DNA from: Chloroflexota bacterium
GTDB lineage: Bacteria > Chloroflexota > Limnocylindria > Limnocylindrales > CSP1-4
NCBI GenBank assembly: GCA_016200745.1
Contig: JACQEF010000010.1
Span: forward strand, 1 to 7,449
Length of the DNA: 7,449 bases
Direction: 5' to 3'
The translations under genes were made by a program, and so were the position numbers. Below are positions 5,616-7,449 of the stretch, piece after piece. Positions within the stretch are counted from its first letter, which is position 1. Each line of letters starts with the position of its first letter. The notes below the pieces were generated by a model. It was not told the origin of the DNA. It saw nothing but the letters and a program-made list of their open reading frames with translations, and ran no database searches.

Positions 5616-7034
5616 CTAGAGCGCCTTGACCGCCGCAGTCAGGGCGGCCAGGCCGTCCTTGGCGTCGGCGAACAGCATCCCGGTCTTGGGGTTGGTGTAC
5701 AGCTCGTTGTCGATGCCGGCGTAGCCGCGGCCCATCGATCGCTTGATGACCACGATCGAATGCGCCTTGTCGACGTCGAGGATCGGCATCCCCGAGACCG
5801 GCGACCCGGGCCGGCGGGCGGCCGGATTGGTCACGTCGTTCGCGCCGACCACGAGGGCCACGTCGCAGCGCTCGAACTCCGGGTTGATGTCGTCCATCTC
5901 CTTGAGCTGCGGGTACGGCACGTTGGCCTCGGCCAGCAGGACGTTCATGTGGCCCGGCATCCGGCCGGCGACCGGGTGGATGGCGTACTTGACGTCGACG
6001 CCACGCTCCTCGAGGAGCTCGGCCAGTTCGCGGACCGCGTGCTGGGCCTGCGCGACCGCGAGCCCGTAGCCCGGGACCACGATCACGTGCTGCGCGTAGG
6101 CGAGCTGGATCGCCACGTCGTCCGCCCCGATCGCCCGGACGGTGCCGCCGGCGCCGCCGGCCGCGGTCTGGGTTCCCTCACCGCCGCCGAACCCGCCGAT
6201 CATGATGTTCATCACCGAGCGGTTCATCGCGTCGGCCATCAGCTTGGTCAGGATCGCGCCGGACGCGCCAACCAGCGCACCGGCGATGATGAGCACGTCG
6301 TTGCCGAGCACGAACCCGGCCATCGCGACGGCGGTGCCGGTGAACGAGTTGAGCAGCGAGATCACGACCGGCATGTCCGCCCCGCCGATCGGCAGGACCA
6401 TGGTCACGCCGAAGACGAGCGCCGCGGCCAGGATGAGCAGCATCACCGGCACGCTCAGGTTGCCGGCCCACAGGAAGACGGCCCCCAGCACGGTGATCAC
6501 GGCCAGGGCCACGGTCACGATCCGGCCGGCCGGGATCATGATCGGCTTGCCGGCGATCAGGCCCTGGAGCTTGCCGGCGGCGATGAGCGACCCGGTGAAG
6601 GTGATGCTGCCGATGACGATGTCGAGGACCGTGGCGACATTGATCTGGGGATCGGGGGCGGCCTTCAGGCCAAGGTAATCGTCGATCGCGATGAGGGCCG
6701 CCGCGCCGCCGCCGGCGGCATTGAACAGCGACACCAGCTGCGGCATCGCGGTCATCTTCACGGTCCGGGCCGTATACAGGCCGGCGCCGCCGCCGACGAG
6801 GATGCCGACCACGATGATCGCCCAGCCGGTGCCGTTGACGCCGCCGTCAACGGTCGGGCGCGCGAAGAGCAGGATGGCCGTGGCCGCGATGGCGACAGCC
6901 ATGCCGCCGGCCGACAGGAGATTGCCGTTGCGCGCGGTGGCCGGCGAGTTCATCCGCATCAGGCCGATGACGAAGCACGCGGCGCCGGCCAGCCAGGTCA
7001 GCCGGACGATGTCCGAGATGGTGCTGAAGTCCAT
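5616..7034 (-). CDS. pntB: NAD(P)+ transhydrogenase subunit beta, proton-translocating
   Basis: This is the beta subunit of the membrane transhydrogenase, which uses the proton gradient to transfer hydride from NADH to NADP+ and so supplies NADPH. At 472 residues it is full length. Residues 1-270 are the multi-TM domain II, with family signatures GGADMPVVISLLNSFTG (217-233) and the ALVGASGAILTKLMADAMNRS region (253-273). A Gly/Thr-rich linker (about 279-305) leads to the NADP(H)-binding domain III: PGYGLAVAQAQ (321-331), HPVAGRMPGHMNVLLAEA (353-370), GANDVTNPAA (397-406), GMPIL (415-419) and KRSMGRGYAGIDN (431-443). The C-terminal motif is MLFADAK where Gly is usual in place of the first Ala. 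The position of E. coli beta-His91 is Asn105 here (MPQLVSLFN); the histidine lies in PntA2 instead. ATG at 7034 has a strong GGAGGG 7 bases upstream, inside the end of pntA2. It is the last gene of the operon. Confidence -1.
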   Translation of the reverse strand: MDFSTISDIVRLTWLAGAACFVIGLMRMNSPATARNGNLLSAGGMAVAIAATAILLFARPTVDGGVNGTGWAIIVVGILVGGGAGLYTARTVKMTAMPQLVSLFNAAGGGAAALIAIDDYLGLKAAPDPQINVATVLDIVIGSITFTGSLIAAGKLQGLIAGKPIMIPAGRIVTVALAVITVLGAVFLWAGNLSVPVMLLILAAALVFGVTMVLPIGGADMPVVISLLNSFTGTAVAMAGFVLGNDVLIIAGALVGASGAILTKLMADAMNRSVMNIMIGGFGGGEGTQTAAGGAGGTVRAIGADDVAIQLAYAQHVIVVPGYGLAVAQAQHAVRELAELLEERGVDVKYAIHPVAGRMPGHMNVLLAEANVPYPQLKEMDDINPEFERCDVALVVGANDVTNPAARRPGSPVSGMPILDVDKAHSIVVIKRSMGRGYAGIDNELYTNPKTGMLFADAKDGLAALTAAVKAL

Positions 7035-7037
7035 CGG

Positions 7038-7355
7038 TCAGCCCTCCGCCTGCTCGGTCGCCTTGGGCGCGACGGGCTTCTTCCTGAACATCTGGAGCAT
7101 CCGGTCGGTGACCACGTAGCCGCCGACCACGTTCATCGTGGCGAACGCCACCGCGACCAGCGACAGGAGCTGGCTGGGGAGGTCGTTGGCCTCGATGGCG
7201 ATGAACATCGACCCGACCAGGACGATCCCGTGGATCGAGTTCGCGCCCGACATCAGCGGCGTGTGCAGGGTGGCGGGGACCTTGCTGATGACCGCGAAGC
7301 CGACCAGGATCGCCAGGACGAAGACGGTCAGGGCCGACAGCAATTCGGGGCTCAC
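7038..7355 (-). CDS. pntA2: NAD(P)+ transhydrogenase subunit alpha part 2 (membrane segment)
   Basis: This is the small membrane subunit (also called PntAB) of a three-gene transhydrogenase, which packs with PntB to form the proton channel. It has 105 residues with three hydrophobic segments (about 6-24, 42-54, 60-84) and a Lys/Pro/Ala-rich cytoplasmic tail. The conserved segment TPLMSGANSIHGIVLVG places a histidine at residue 42, the position I recall as the proton-conducting alpha-2 His42 of the Thermus thermophilus enzyme. The start is GTG at 7355, preceded by GGAGGT at a 5-base spacing; it overlaps the pntA1 stop in a GTGA arrangement, implying translational coupling. The stop is separated from pntB by only 3 bases. 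Assignment is secure. Confidence -1.
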   Translation of the reverse strand: MSPELLSALTVFVLAILVGFAVISKVPATLHTPLMSGANSIHGIVLVGSMFIAIEANDLPSQLLSLVAVAFATMNVVGGYVVTDRMLQMFRKKPVAPKATEQAEG

Positions 7356-7449
7356 GCGGGACCTCCGGCTCCGGCCGCGGGGGCCGGTTCGAGCAGCTTC
7401 TTGACGGGCTCGGAGACCACCGCGACGCCGTGGGTGATGACCGTGGCCC
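7352..7449 (-). CDS. pntA1: NAD(P)+ transhydrogenase subunit alpha part 1, C-terminal end only
   Basis: Only the last 31 complete codons and the stop are in the window; the gene runs off the right edge. The visible C-terminus reads ATVITHGVAVVSEPVKKLLE followed by a Pro/Ala/Gly tail. This is too short and too variable to identify alone. The call rests on position: three-gene pnt operons are ordered pntA1 (soluble NAD(H)-binding subunit), pntA2, pntB, and this ORF overlaps the pntA2 start by 4 bases. Confidence -1.
   Translation of the reverse strand, partial: ATVITHGVAVVSEPVKKLLEPAPAAGAGGPA

Overview
This is a GC-rich (roughly 70%) bacterial window with ordinary gene content and one unusual gene. 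No rRNA, tRNA, CRISPR array or transposase is visible. Base composition, strong G/C bias at third codon positions, TAGACT/TAGATT-type -10 boxes and an apparently leaderless start suggest an uncultivated soil or freshwater high-GC lineage. Chloroflexota (Limnocylindria/Ellin6529-like) or Actinomycetota would fit, but this assignment is an inference and is weak.

Layout on the + strand: (1) positions 2-2503 hold the 3' part of a large LuxR-family (LAL/MalT-like) regulator whose N-terminus lies outside the window; it ends in a canonical LuxR HTH. (2) Positions 2504-2963 form a 460-base gap between the large genes. It holds two stem-loops (2518-2548 and 2565-2589), a possible 31-codon membrane peptide on the minus strand (2612-2707) with its own RBS and promoter-like element, a short tandem repeat and a + strand promoter. 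(3) Positions 2964-3422 encode a lipoprotein-type blue-copper (cupredoxin) protein, followed after 9 bases by an AlaX-type alanyl-tRNA editing protein (3432-4184), apparently in one transcript. (4) Positions 4228-5583 encode an unusual fusion: the first ~66 residues are the conserved start of an MgtC-family membrane protein, and the rest is an MthK-like two-TM ion channel with a cytoplasmic RCK (TrkA_N + TrkA_C) module. Its pore motif reads GQGD instead of GYGD.

Layout on the minus strand: the right third is the proton-translocating NAD(P)+ transhydrogenase operon in the order pntA1 (only its last 31 codons are in the window), pntA2 and pntB. The genes are tightly coupled (4-base overlap, then a 3-base gap) and run toward the channel gene. 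A short GC-rich inverted repeat lies between the convergent ends.

Most worth following up: the MgtC/channel junction near 4421-4456, where codon usage indicates that coding switched reading frame and a TGA/TTG overlap looks like the original start of the channel gene; the non-standard selectivity filter; the possible 31-aa membrane peptide; and an AlaX protein with Asp where the zinc-binding Cys is expected. The fusion could be a genuine gene rearrangement or an assembly error, and the window alone cannot decide.
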